A DNA stretch of 64,000 nt from Mucilaginibacter gotjawali. GTDB lineage: Bacteria; Bacteroidota; Bacteroidia; Sphingobacteriales; Sphingobacteriaceae. Each line of letters starts with the position of its first letter. Positions within the stretch are counted from its first letter, which is position 1. The notes under the pieces were generated by a model, which was given only the letters and a program-made list of their open reading frames with translations, was not told the DNA's origin and made no database searches. The translations under genes were made by a program, and so were the position numbers. The DNA is taken from NCBI RefSeq assembly GCF_002355435.1, contig NZ_AP017313.1, forward strand, positions 1,302,001-1,366,000, given 5' to 3'. Positions 33,781-42,113 of this stretch are shown piece after piece.

Positions 33781-34500
33781 ATGAGTATCCTTGTTGAATC
33801 ATTAACAAAAGTTTACGGTACACAAAAGGCTGTAGATGATATTAGTTTTAGCGCAAATCAAGGCGTTTTGGGTTTTTTGGGACCGAACGGGGCAGGCAAA
33901 TCAACCACCATGAAAATCATCACCACCTTTATCCCGCAAACCGCAGGTAAGGTATCGGTTTGTGGTTATGATGTTAATCTGCAGCAGCAGGAGGTAAAAC
34001 GCAATATTGGTTACCTGCCCGAAAGTAACCCGCTTTACCTGGATATGTATGTAAAAGAATCGATGGCTTTTATTGCTTCCGTTCACCGGATGAAGTCGCC
34101 GGGGAAGCGGATAGATGAAATTATTGAACAAACAGGGCTCGGCCCGGAGCAGCATAAAAAGATCGGCCAGCTGTCAAAAGGTTACCGGCAGCGGGTAGGG
34201 CTCGCGCAGGCCATGATCCATGATCCGCAGGTGCTGATCATGGATGAGCCTACTTCGGGCCTCGACCCAAACCAGTTAATAGGCATCCGTCAACTCATCC
34301 TCGATCTGGGTAAAACAAAAACAGTGATCCTGTCAACCCATATCATGCAGGAGGTGGAAGCCGTTTGCGATCATGTAATCATCATCAATAAAGGTAAAAT
34401 TGTGGCTGACGATACCTTAAGCGGCTTAAGGGATAAGAACCAGGGCAAAACATTGGAGAATATTTTTATCGGGTTGACGAATGGGTTGGTTAGGTTATAG
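33781..34500 (+). CDS. gldA: Gliding-motility ABC transporter ATPase GldA
   Basis: The 239-residue ABC ATPase has Walker A GPNGAGKSTT (about residues 35-44), signature LSKGYRQRVGLAQ, Walker B VLIMDEPTSGLD and the switch His in ILSTHIMQEVE. The strongest reason for the GldA name is the GldF/GldG pair 1 kb downstream; the three form one transporter in gliding Bacteroidota. The last residues (LTNGLVRL) are encoded by a GGTTGGTTAGG word run that continues into the gap, so the tail may be repeat-derived. Confidence 0.88.
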   Translation: MSILVESLTKVYGTQKAVDDISFSANQGVLGFLGPNGAGKSTTMKIITTFIPQTAGKVSVCGYDVNLQQQEVKRNIGYLPESNPLYLDMYVKESMAFIASVHRMKSPGKRIDEIIEQTGLGPEQHKKIGQLSKGYRQRVGLAQAMIHDPQVLIMDEPTSGLDPNQLIGIRQLILDLGKTKTVILSTHIMQEVEAVCDHVIIINKGKIVADDTLSGLRDKNQGKTLENIFIGLTNGLVRL

Positions 34501-34503
34501 TGA

Positions 34504-34536
34504 GTTGTAAAGGTTGCAATGAGTTGTAATAGTTTT
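34504..34536. repeat. Single-arm word tract GAGTTGTAA
   Basis: Degenerate copies of GAGTTGTAA (GAGTTGTAAAGGTTGCAATG and on) begin at the gldA stop codon. No mirrored arm was found. Confidence 0.5.
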
Positions 34537-34553
34537 AAAGGGAATGTAAATCT

Positions 34554-34740
34554 ATGTGATCACAATTCGTGACCACATATGAAAAAAATATAAGATGCGG
34601 TCACAAATTGTGACTGCATCCTGAATAGGCCGAAATGATTTTTTATTTTACACAATTAATACGATTAGCTGATAGCATGTTATCACAATTTGTGATGACA
34701 TATTTTAATGCGGATCTATGATCACAATTTGTGATGATAG
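34554..34740. promoter_or_regulatory. Array of four palindromes with core TCACAATTTGTGA
   Basis: Four dyads of 25-27 bp lie at 34554-34578, 34594-34620, 34677-34701 and 34716-34740. All share the 13-bp core TCACAATTTGTGA (two with one or two changes). Their outer 4-5 bp differ from copy to copy but stay self-complementary (ATGTG/CACAT, GATGC/GCATC, ATGT/ACAT, CTAT/ATAG). Centres are 41, 82 and 39 bp apart, close to multiples of four helical turns. The array sits 88 bp before a barrel-protein gene. It may be an operator array or an element binding a dimeric protein. Confidence 0.7.
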
Positions 34741-34827
34741 CACGAGATGTCTCTAAATTACCTTTAATCGTTATCAATAAATGCAATAATATTTAATTAT
34801 GTTTGGTGGGTTTAAACCTTATTTAGG

Positions 34828-35358
34828 ATGAATAAATTTTTACTTTTTATAGTTTTTTTATCGGGAATTACATTCGGTACATCGGCACAAACAAAACCGT
34901 CAACACAATTAAGCATTGGCGGGGAGTTTGGCTTTCCGGTGGGCCAGGCGGCCTCGGTTTATGGTTCGGTTGTTGGCGCATCGGTTAAACTTGAATTGCC
35001 GGTTTCGCAGGCGCCATTTTATTTTACAGTAACGGCAGGTATAACAGATTACCTGGTAAAACTCACTTACGCAGGTAGTTTAAACCCGGCAACGTATGTG
35101 CCTGTTGAAGCGGGCGGTAAATACTACTTTAGTAAAATAAGTTATGTTGAGGGCGATCTGGGCTGGTCATCAAACATCAACAACAACTACACAGCTGCAA
35201 AGGGCGCTTTTATTTTTGCGCCGGTAATTGGTTTTTCTGCACCGGTATATAAAAAGAAAACCAAAATTGATATCGGTTTAAGATATGAAGGCAGGGTTGA
35301 AAAGGGTGGTACTGTTGGACAGATCGCCGGAAGGCTGGCTTATCGTTTTGGCCTTTAA
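34828..35358 (+). CDS. Small outer-membrane beta-barrel protein
   Basis: The 176-residue protein has a signal peptide (FLLFIVFLSGITFGTSAQ). Strand-like segments follow (QLSIGGEFGFPVG, FYFTVTAGITDYLVKLTYAG, KIDIGLRYEGRV), and the protein ends LAYRFGL. It resembles small OmpA-like/porin-type barrels without a peptidoglycan-binding domain. Its only notable context is the palindrome array upstream, which could regulate it. Confidence 0.7.
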   Translation: MNKFLLFIVFLSGITFGTSAQTKPSTQLSIGGEFGFPVGQAASVYGSVVGASVKLELPVSQAPFYFTVTAGITDYLVKLTYAGSLNPATYVPVEAGGKYYFSKISYVEGDLGWSSNINNNYTAAKGAFIFAPVIGFSAPVYKKKTKIDIGLRYEGRVEKGGTVGQIAGRLAYRFGL

Positions 35359-35475
35359 ATTATTTATCGTTCTATTGATAGCAGTTTCATAGTTTTGCCA
35401 AACAATAAAAGTCGGCGTTTGCGTTTTGCTTGAGATTTTATCATTGTACATTTACGAATTAGCATTTTACCACCT

Positions 35476-36402
35476 GTGTTCTCCATCCTCAAAAAAGAAA
35501 TCACTTCCTACCTCAGCTCACTGGTAGCCTATGTCACCATTGGTGTATTTTTATTGGTTTTAGGATTGTTTTTATGGGTATTCCCGGCGTCCAGTATCCT
35601 GGATTACGGTTATGCCGGTTTGGATAGCCTTTTCAGCACGGCGCCTTACCTTTTTATGTTCCTGATCCCGGCCATTACCATGCGCTCGCTTGCCGAAGAA
35701 CGCAGGGAAGGCACTTTTGAACTGCTTTTAACCCGCCCCTTAACCGACTGGCAGATAGTTTTAGGTAAGTATTTTGCCAGCCTTACTATCGTGCTTTTTG
35801 CACTTTTACCTACCCTGGTTTATTATTATTCTGTTTATACGTTGGGTTCGCCGCAGGGAAACATCGATACCGGCGGGGTGATAGGCTCTTACATCGGCCT
35901 GTTTTTACTGGGCGCCGGGTTTTGTGCCATTGGCATGTTTGCATCCGCTATCAGCAAAAACCAGGTGATTGCTTTCACCGTGGCGGTATTCCTTTGCTTC
36001 TTTTTTTACAGCGGGTTCGATTCGCTTAGCCAGCTTTTATCGCTGCAAGGCCTTAATCTCGAGAATTTAGGGATCACAACCCATTACGACTCGGTGAGCC
36101 GGGGGGTATTGGATACCCGCGACCTGTGTTATTTTATTGTTTTAGCGGGTATTTTTATTTGTTTGACTTTAATGATGCTGCTTTTACAAAGACAAAAAAG
36201 CATGCGCAACCCTGTACTGATAAAGACTTTTGGTTTTCTGCTGTTGATAAGCGTTTTGTCTTCAGCAACTTTTACGCGCTTTGATTTTACCAAAGAAAAA
36301 CGTTTTACGGTTTCAAAAATAAGCCGGGGGATTATGGATAGCCTGAAGGCGCCAGTTAGGGTGATTGTTTATTTGCAGGGCGATAACTTCCCCCGAATAT
36401 GA
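35476..36402 (+). CDS. gldF: GldF permease fused to the start of GldG (frameshifted gldFG, 5' part)
   Basis: The start is GTG at 35476; no ATG is nearby. Residues about 1-240 are GldF, an ABC-2 permease with six membrane helices (FSILKKEITSYLSSLVAYVTIG at the start). Without a stop the frame continues into the GldG N-terminus: FGFLLLISVLSSATFTRFDFTKEKRFTVS, given here in part, with its membrane helix. It ends early at a TGA (36400-36402) after GDNFPRI. The rest of GldG is in the -1 frame. A C5 run at 36390-36394 is the likely shift point. Confidence 0.8.
   Translation: MFSILKKEITSYLSSLVAYVTIGVFLLVLGLFLWVFPASSILDYGYAGLDSLFSTAPYLFMFLIPAITMRSLAEERREGTFELLLTRPLTDWQIVLGKYFASLTIVLFALLPTLVYYYSVYTLGSPQGNIDTGGVIGSYIGLFLLGAGFCAIGMFASAISKNQVIAFTVAVFLCFFFYSGFDSLSQLLSLQGLNLENLGITTHYDSVSRGVLDTRDLCYFIVLAGIFICLTLMMLLLQRQKSMRNPVLIKTFGFLLLISVLSSATFTRFDFTKEKRFTVSKISRGIMDSLKAPVRVIVYLQGDNFPRI
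36390..36394 (+). other. C5 run at the gldF/gldG frame change
   Basis: Reading TTC CCC and then stepping back one base gives P-P-N-M-K-R-L-Q, joining the GldG N-terminus smoothly to the downstream frame. A sixth C would have the same effect. A homopolymer base-call error, a real mutation or ribosomal slippage are all possible. Confidence 0.6.
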
Positions 36403-37880
36403 AAAGGCTGCAGCGCGCCACCCGCGATCTGCTGAGCGACCTGCAGGCCTACAGTAACCGCAAGCTGGAGTTTTACTTTGTTGACCCTATAGCGGCCATT
36501 AAAAAAATGCCTGAAAACCTGCAGAAGGCCGAATATGATTCATTACAGGTTAGGGGTATTGTGGGACAGCCCTACAGCACCAAAACTGATAACGGCGTAA
36601 CGCAGATGCTCATTTTCCCGGAAGCCCTGATACAGTTTGAGGGTAAAGATATCGCGGTGAATTTATTACAGTCGCGCATTGGGTTGCCGGAAGAGGAGGT
36701 TTATAATAACTCTATCCAAAACCTGGAATATGCTTTTTCATCAGCTATTAAAAAAATAACCGGCGGGGGCCGGCCCATTATCGCTTTTACCGAAGGCGAC
36801 CATGAACTGAACGACCTGCAAATGGAGGACGCCATGAAATCATTGTCAGATGGTTTCAATATCGGGCGTATCAACCTTAAAACGGTACCCTTCAGTATGC
36901 TGATGAAAGTAAGGTTATTGGTGATCCCGAAACCTGATACGGCATTTACAGAACTTGAAAAATATAAGATCGACCAATATATTATGCGCGGCGGCAAGGT
37001 ATTTTGGGCCATTGACCAGGTAAATGCCGAGCTGGACACCATGCGCGTGCATGGCGGCGACCAGATGTCGTTCGCCAAGCAGCTTAACCTCGACGACCAG
37101 TTGTTTACCTATGGCATCCGGATTAATTATGACCTGATTGCCGACCTTAACTGTGCGCAAATACCTATTGTTACCGGCAATACAGGCGGCCAGCCGCAAA
37201 TACAAATGATACCCTGGTTGTATTACCCGATATTTATGCCGCTATCCAAAAATCCAATTGTAAAAAACCTCGACGGGATAAAAGGCGAGTTTGTAAGCTC
37301 CATTGATACCATTGCTGTAAAAAATGTCAGGAAGACCATCTTACTGGCTTCTTCTCCTTACAATAAAAAATTAGGGGCGCCGCATATCATCTCGCTGCAG
37401 GCCATTGAGCAGGAGCCAAACCCTAAAGAGTTCCAGAACCCCGAGAAGACGGTTGCTGTATTGCTTGAAGGGAAGTTTAAATCGGATTTTCTCGATCGCC
37501 CGGTACCTGAAGGGCTGAAGGAACCCATTGAGCGCCTTTACGAAAGCAAGCAAACCAAAATGCTGGTGATAAGCGATGGCGATATGCTGAAAAATGATAT
37601 CGACAAGGACGGTACCCCGCAATCCCTTGGATACGACCATTATATGCGTCAAAACTTTGGCAATAAAAACCTGTTGCTAAACATTGCCGATTATATGACG
37701 GATGATTCAGGACTGATAGGCTTGCGGACGAAAGAAGTGCAGATCCGTCTGCTTAGCCGCGCCCGTATCCGCAGCGAAAAGATCTACTGGCAGGTATTGA
37801 ATAATATTGTGCCGTTGGCTTTATTGTTAACATTTGCTATTTTTCAACATTATATCCGCAAGCGAAAGTATGCTCATTAA
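36399..37880 (+). CDS. gldG: GldG, main periplasmic part (frameshifted gldFG, 3' part)
   Basis: The frame encodes 493 residues from an ATG that overlaps the upstream stop (ATGA). They match the GldG/ABC_transp_aux body, KRLQRATRDLLSDLQAYSNRKLEF, IIAFTEGDHELNDLQ, and a C-terminal membrane helix (VLNNIVPLALLLTFAIFQHYIRKRK, in part). The N-terminal helix that GldG needs for insertion is missing from this frame; it lies in the upstream frame. The intact product would be one GldF-GldG fusion of about 800 residues, a form I recall from other Sphingobacteriaceae. Confidence 0.8.
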   Translation: MKRLQRATRDLLSDLQAYSNRKLEFYFVDPIAAIKKMPENLQKAEYDSLQVRGIVGQPYSTKTDNGVTQMLIFPEALIQFEGKDIAVNLLQSRIGLPEEEVYNNSIQNLEYAFSSAIKKITGGGRPIIAFTEGDHELNDLQMEDAMKSLSDGFNIGRINLKTVPFSMLMKVRLLVIPKPDTAFTELEKYKIDQYIMRGGKVFWAIDQVNAELDTMRVHGGDQMSFAKQLNLDDQLFTYGIRINYDLIADLNCAQIPIVTGNTGGQPQIQMIPWLYYPIFMPLSKNPIVKNLDGIKGEFVSSIDTIAVKNVRKTILLASSPYNKKLGAPHIISLQAIEQEPNPKEFQNPEKTVAVLLEGKFKSDFLDRPVPEGLKEPIERLYESKQTKMLVISDGDMLKNDIDKDGTPQSLGYDHYMRQNFGNKNLLLNIADYMTDDSGLIGLRTKEVQIRLLSRARIRSEKIYWQVLNNIVPLALLLTFAIFQHYIRKRKYAH

Positions 37881-37886
37881 ATTTTA

Positions 37887-37894
37887 TACTTTTG
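37887..37894 (+). promoter_or_regulatory. -7 box for dnaN
   Basis: TACTTTTG fits TAnnTTTG and lies 19 bp before the dnaN ATG chosen at 37914. Confidence 0.55.
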
Positions 37895-37913
37895 ATTGAT
37901 TAATTCTAACTAT

Positions 37914-39038
37914 ATGAGATTTATTGTTTCTACCTCAACATTACTCAAGCAACTGCAGTCTGTAAGCGGCGCATTGAGCAATAGCACGGTATTGCCTATA
38001 CTGGAGAACTTTTTGTTCGAGATAAAAGATGGAAACTTAACCATTTCGGCTACTGACCTGCAAACCAGCATGACCACTTCCTTAACAGTGGAAGCCAAGG
38101 AAAACGGCCGCATTGCTATCCCGTCGAAAATTTTGTTAGAGACGCTGAAATCATTGCCTGAGCAACCCATCGCTTTCTCGGTTGATGACAAAACTTTTGC
38201 AATTGAAATAAATGCCGGCGACGGTAAATATAAACTGAGCGGCGAAAACGGCGAAGATTTCCCGAAAATACCGGTGGTTGAAAATGCTTCATCGGTTAAT
38301 TTGCCCGCATCGGTTTTAGCTGAAGCTATCAATAAAACCATTTTTGCGGTAAGTAATGATGAATTGCGCCCGGCCATGACAGGCGTTTACTGCCAGCTAT
38401 CAACCCAGTACCTTACTTTTGTGGCTACTGATGCTCACAAGCTGGTACGTTACCGCCGCAAAGATGCCAAGGCAGCAAGTACTACCTCGTTCATCCTGCC
38501 AAAAAAGGCATTAACTTTATTAAAATCATCGTTACCATCTGATGATGTAAATGTATCGGTAGAGTATAACAGCACCAGCGCGTTTTTTAAATTTGGGAAT
38601 ATTAACCTGGTTTGCCGCCTGATTGATGAACGCTACCCGGATTATGAAGCGGTGATCCCGTTAAATAACCCGAATAAACTAAGCATTGACCGACTGTCGT
38701 TCCTGGGGTCATTAAGCCGCGTGGCTATTTATGCCAACAAAACTACCCACCAGGTAAGGCTGAAAATAAACGGAAGCGAACTGAATATCTCCTCGGAAGA
38801 TATTGATTTTGCCAACGAGGCGCATGAGCGTTTAACCTGCCAGTACGAAGGCGAGGATATGGAAATAGGATTTAACGCCCGTTTTTTAATTGAAATGCTG
38901 AAGAACCTGAGCTGCGAAGAAGTGTCGCTGGAAATGTCGACCCCTAACCGTGCGGGCTTATTGTTACCGCAGGGTGGCGATGAAAACGAAGATGTACTGA
39001 TGCTGGTAATGCCGGTTATGCTGAACAGCTACGCGTGA
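37914..39038 (+). CDS. dnaN: DNA polymerase III beta subunit (sliding clamp)
   Basis: I chose the ATG at 37914 (374 residues, MRFIVSTSTLLKQLQ), the usual clamp start; the frame opens earlier at 37896. The three clamp domains follow in order, with DNFL-type ILENFLFEIKDGNLTISATDLQ, RPAMTGVYCQL, and the C-terminal end LMLVMPVMLNSYA. The protein encircles DNA and tethers the replicative polymerase. It is not next to dnaA or an origin here. Confidence 0.97.
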   Translation: MRFIVSTSTLLKQLQSVSGALSNSTVLPILENFLFEIKDGNLTISATDLQTSMTTSLTVEAKENGRIAIPSKILLETLKSLPEQPIAFSVDDKTFAIEINAGDGKYKLSGENGEDFPKIPVVENASSVNLPASVLAEAINKTIFAVSNDELRPAMTGVYCQLSTQYLTFVATDAHKLVRYRRKDAKAASTTSFILPKKALTLLKSSLPSDDVNVSVEYNSTSAFFKFGNINLVCRLIDERYPDYEAVIPLNNPNKLSIDRLSFLGSLSRVAIYANKTTHQVRLKINGSELNISSEDIDFANEAHERLTCQYEGEDMEIGFNARFLIEMLKNLSCEEVSLEMSTPNRAGLLLPQGGDENEDVLMLVMPVMLNSYA

Positions 39039-39040
39039 TA

Positions 39041-39132
39041 ATTAGTGAATAGTTGAATTAGTGAGTGGTGAGCAGTAAATAGCTTGAACGAACCACTGAC
39101 CTGATGACATAATGACCCAATGACATAATAAT
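39041..39132. repeat. Weak word tracts after dnaN
   Basis: A run on AGTGAATAGTTG words (39041-39080) and a run on AATGACATAA words (39096-39131) fill the gap. They are not good reverse complements of each other. A terminator follows. Confidence 0.45.
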
Positions 39133-39136
39133 GAAG

Positions 39137-39161
39137 GTCCGGTACAACGCCGGACTTTTTT
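39137..39161 (+). terminator. Rho-independent terminator of dnaN
   Basis: GTCCGG (39137-39142) pairs with CCGGAC (39150-39155) around TACAACG and is followed by TTTTTT. Confidence 0.85.
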
Positions 39162-39209
39162 ATTCATCGTTATAACAAAACGTATTATAAGCAGTTATAA
39201 TAAACGTAT

Positions 39210-39890
39210 ATGATCAAACGCCTTTATATAGTCTATTTTTTTGCTGCATTGTTAGCCTTTGAATCATGCAAGAACAACGATTCGGTTATTAAAACGGTGC
39301 TATATGCAGGTGTGAACGTAGTAAATGCATCGGCAGATACGCTGAACTTTTATTTAAACGGTACCCGCCAGAACAACACTTCGAGTTTGTATCCGGGAAG
39401 CCAGAGTTATTATTTACCTGTACCCCAGGGAGCCGAAAATTTTCAGTTTAAAAAGGCCGGAACGTTTAATGTATTATTTAGTGTGCCGTTGACATTGAAA
39501 GACAGCACAAACTATTCGATATACCTGGCCGGCGAAACTGCTGATAATTCATTCAGCACTGTTGATGTTCTTTACCCGGATACAACACCAAACAAAACCC
39601 AGATCAGGTTTGTCAACGCATCGCCGGATGCCGGAAACCTTGATGCATATGTTGGTGATACGCTGAATTATAAAACAAGCGCATATAAAACAAGTTCAGC
39701 ATTTTTTGTTACCGGCAGCGGGATAAAAAACGTAAAGGTATATCAAACAGGTTCTGCAACACCACTTATTGATACGCCTATTACGTTTCAGCCCAAGTAT
39801 ATTTACTCTTTGGTTTCAAGGGGCAAGTTAACAGGGACAGGTAGCGCCAAATTTAGCATAGGCATAGTTATAAATTATAATGGACAATGA
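39210..39890 (+). CDS. DUF4397 lipoprotein
   Basis: The 226-residue protein has a lipoprotein signal with lipobox LAFESC (Cys20). The body has two DUF4397-like halves, seen as VNVVNASADTLNFYLNG and IRFVNASPDAGNLDAYVGD. Each is a short beta-sandwich element. The function of DUF4397 proteins is not known; many are surface lipoproteins in Bacteroidota. Its stop overlaps the start of the next, related gene (ATGA), so the two are co-expressed. Confidence 0.85.
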   Translation: MIKRLYIVYFFAALLAFESCKNNDSVIKTVLYAGVNVVNASADTLNFYLNGTRQNNTSSLYPGSQSYYLPVPQGAENFQFKKAGTFNVLFSVPLTLKDSTNYSIYLAGETADNSFSTVDVLYPDTTPNKTQIRFVNASPDAGNLDAYVGDTLNYKTSAYKTSSAFFVTGSGIKNVKVYQTGSATPLIDTPITFQPKYIYSLVSRGKLTGTGSAKFSIGIVINYNGQ

Positions 39891-40612
39891 GTTCGATAAC
39901 CAATAGCAACAAAAATGGTATTACAATAACACTGGTTATTTTTGCCTGTGTTGCATTTTTAGTATTTGTGATCTCCTCCTGTGGTAAATCCGGCAATGCA
40001 AGCCCGAAGGGGCTAAATATCCAGTATGAGATTTTAAATTTAAGCCCGGATATGATGCCTGTTAGTTTGTTTATTGATAATAAGCAGGTAAATTCAGCGC
40101 CCTATATTTTTGGCGTGCGCCAGGGGTATTTTTATGTGCCCTCAACGGATGTGCCGTACCAGATCCGGTCCGTTCAGTATTCAGGAACTACCTATCTTAC
40201 GCGAACAGATTCATTGAAAGCTGGGGCAAAATATTCTTTGTTTATAGTTGGTTCGCGGGGAGACGGGTCAGACACCACCATATTCACTGTCGATACATCG
40301 GGTACGCCCACACCCGGCCGCGGTAAGATCAGGTTTGTTGACGCCTCGCCATCGGGGACCGGTGGCCTGGATGTTTTAGCCAATGACACTCCTTTGTTTT
40401 CTGGGGTCGCTTATCAAAAGATTAGTAAATACATCGAACTGCCCGTGGGTAATTACGACCTGAAGATCCAGCCAACCGGCACCACCACGGTTATAAAGGA
40501 ACTTACCCCGGTTACCATACAGGACGGGCGCTTATATACTTTATACGCCTATGGGTACACTTCCCGGGCAGATACGGCAGCATTTAATGCGGCCACGATA
40601 GTTAATAAGTAA
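39887..40612 (+). CDS. DUF4397 lipoprotein, paralogue of the preceding gene
   Basis: The 241-residue protein has a membrane signal segment and lipobox-like VISSCG (Cys32). It repeats the layout of its neighbour: YEILNLSPDMMPVSLFIDNK then IRFVDASPSGTGGLDVLAND, and ends in a barrel-like VTIQDGRLYTLYAYGYTSR. The first start codon overlaps the previous stop. The pair looks like an old tandem duplication. Confidence 0.83.
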   Translation: MSSITNSNKNGITITLVIFACVAFLVFVISSCGKSGNASPKGLNIQYEILNLSPDMMPVSLFIDNKQVNSAPYIFGVRQGYFYVPSTDVPYQIRSVQYSGTTYLTRTDSLKAGAKYSLFIVGSRGDGSDTTIFTVDTSGTPTPGRGKIRFVDASPSGTGGLDVLANDTPLFSGVAYQKISKYIELPVGNYDLKIQPTGTTTVIKELTPVTIQDGRLYTLYAYGYTSRADTAAFNAATIVNK

Positions 40613-40715
40613 TTGTTTGAGTTGATTGGCTGAGTGGTTGTTTTTTTTGGGGGCATCGAAAGAATAGCTTTACTGATACTGTTAAACGGTAGAACTATTA
40701 ACTGATTAAAATTTA

Positions 40716-40723
40716 TATTTTTG
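40716..40723 (+). promoter_or_regulatory. -7 box for the DedA gene
   Basis: TATTTTTG fits TAnnTTTG and lies 17 bp before the TTG start at 40741. Confidence 0.45.
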
Positions 40724-40740
40724 GCAAAAAATAAATAGCC

Positions 40741-41394
40741 TTGGAAATTTTAAAGAGCCTCATCGACTTTATCGTACATATTGACAAACACTTGTCGGCA
40801 ATTATCAGCCAGTATCATGCGCTTACTTACCTCATATTATTCGCCATTATTTTTGCTGAAACAGGCTTTGTAGTTACCCCATTTTTGCCCGGCGACTCGC
40901 TGCTGTTTGCCGCAGGCGCTTTAATAGCCGGAGGTGGTACAGGCTTAAATATTTTTATGCTGACCATTATATTGATAGCGGCGGCCTTTACGGGTAATAC
41001 CATCAATTATTTGCTGGGCGGATATTTTGGACATAAGGTGTTTAAGCCCGATAACAAGATATTAAAGCTGGAATATTACAATCAAACGCATGCTTTTTTT
41101 GAAAAACATGGGGCGCTTGCAGTGATCTTCAGCCGTTTTATGCCGATCATCCGTACCATTGCGCCATTTGTTGCAGGGGTTAGCCAAATGCCGTTCCTGA
41201 AGTACAGTTTATACAATATCGTCGGCGGGGCATCTTGGATCATTGTTTTCCTTTTTTCTGGCTATTTCTTAGGTAATGTGCCATTCTTTAAAGCGCATTT
41301 TTCTATGGTAGGCATCGTGATCATCTTACTATCCATTATCCCACCCATTTACGCAGCTATAAAAAGCAGGATGACTAAGAAGCAGGTTCAGTAG
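40741..41394 (+). CDS. DedA-family membrane protein
   Basis: The 217-residue protein uses a TTG start; the next in-frame ATG is about 73 codons later, inside a membrane helix. It has the DedA motifs FLPGDSLLFAAGAL near residue 50 and FSRFMPIIRTIAPFVAGVSQMP (in part) near 135. DedA proteins belong to the SNARE-associated/VTT group, and some are undecaprenyl-phosphate or phospholipid flippases. Its 3' end overlaps the next, converging gene by 20 bp. Confidence 0.92.
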   Translation: MEILKSLIDFIVHIDKHLSAIISQYHALTYLILFAIIFAETGFVVTPFLPGDSLLFAAGALIAGGGTGLNIFMLTIILIAAAFTGNTINYLLGGYFGHKVFKPDNKILKLEYYNQTHAFFEKHGALAVIFSRFMPIIRTIAPFVAGVSQMPFLKYSLYNIVGGASWIIVFLFSGYFLGNVPFFKAHFSMVGIVIILLSIIPPIYAAIKSRMTKKQVQ

Positions 41395-42112
41395 CCGGGC
41401 CAAATTTTTTCCTGGCCTTTTTGCCGCGATAGCTATACCAAAACCAGTAAGCAAACCCTATCAAACTATAAAAAAATCCCGAAAATCCGGCATATTCAAC
41501 AGGCAAAAGCCAGGCTAAAAGCATGGCAGATACGCCTATTAAGGTAAGAATTAAATAAAGATAAGTTACGGTTTGGGTTTCAAACACCTCAACTGGTTTT
41601 AGCTTTAAAACTTCTGAATGTTTTTTAGCTGTAGCATACATTAAAAAGAAAAGCAAATTAATAGCGGTGTACCCTGCGCCATAAATTAACATTAAAGCAG
41701 GCGTTTGCGGGGTGCTGATCATTTCGTGAGTGTGACCGTTAACGGTATAAGCATTGTCAAAAAACAGCAGGCCGAACAAAAACTTTAGCGGATAGGCATA
41801 AACCAGCACTACAAATAATAACATGCCGTTAAGAGCCACTGTTAAGCCATCATTTAAACCATAGCGCCTGAAGAAAATATTTTGCTGGTTCCAGATCTGA
41901 AACAGCGCGGCGAAACAGGCAGCGAAACTAACGGTGCCTTTCATGGTTTCAAAAAGTTCGGTAAATGTTTTGGGCACTTCCAGTGAAACGATAATGAGCG
42001 TAACCGCAAAGGCAAAAACGGCATCGCTGAATGTTTCAAGCCGCGAGGGCTCATGGCTTCGCCACTCTATCCGGTTTTTCTTATTATACAGGACTGCTGC
42101 TTTTTTTCTCAT
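41375..42112 (-). CDS. TMEM175-family (DUF1211) potassium channel-like protein
   Basis: The 245-residue protein has six predicted membrane helices. It carries the TMEM175 signature SRLETFSDAVFAFAVTLIIVSLEVP in part (R-x3-FSD-x-FA-x-TL). Bacterial members form tetrameric potassium-permeable channels. It ends with a positively charged tail (RGKKARKKFG). Its 3' end overlaps the DedA gene. Confidence 0.88.
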   Translation of the reverse strand: MRKKAAVLYNKKNRIEWRSHEPSRLETFSDAVFAFAVTLIIVSLEVPKTFTELFETMKGTVSFAACFAALFQIWNQQNIFFRRYGLNDGLTVALNGMLLFVVLVYAYPLKFLFGLLFFDNAYTVNGHTHEMISTPQTPALMLIYGAGYTAINLLFFLMYATAKKHSEVLKLKPVEVFETQTVTYLYLILTLIGVSAMLLAWLLPVEYAGFSGFFYSLIGFAYWFWYSYRGKKARKKFGPATEPAS

Positions 42113-42113
42113 A

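Noticed and set aside
34554..34740. CRISPR array reading of the four palindromes
   Set aside because: The units are palindromic operators of 25-27 bp with unequal spacing and no cas genes nearby.
37896..37913. Earlier start for dnaN adding six residues
   Set aside because: The ATG at 37914 gives the conserved clamp N-terminus and is better placed after the -7 box.
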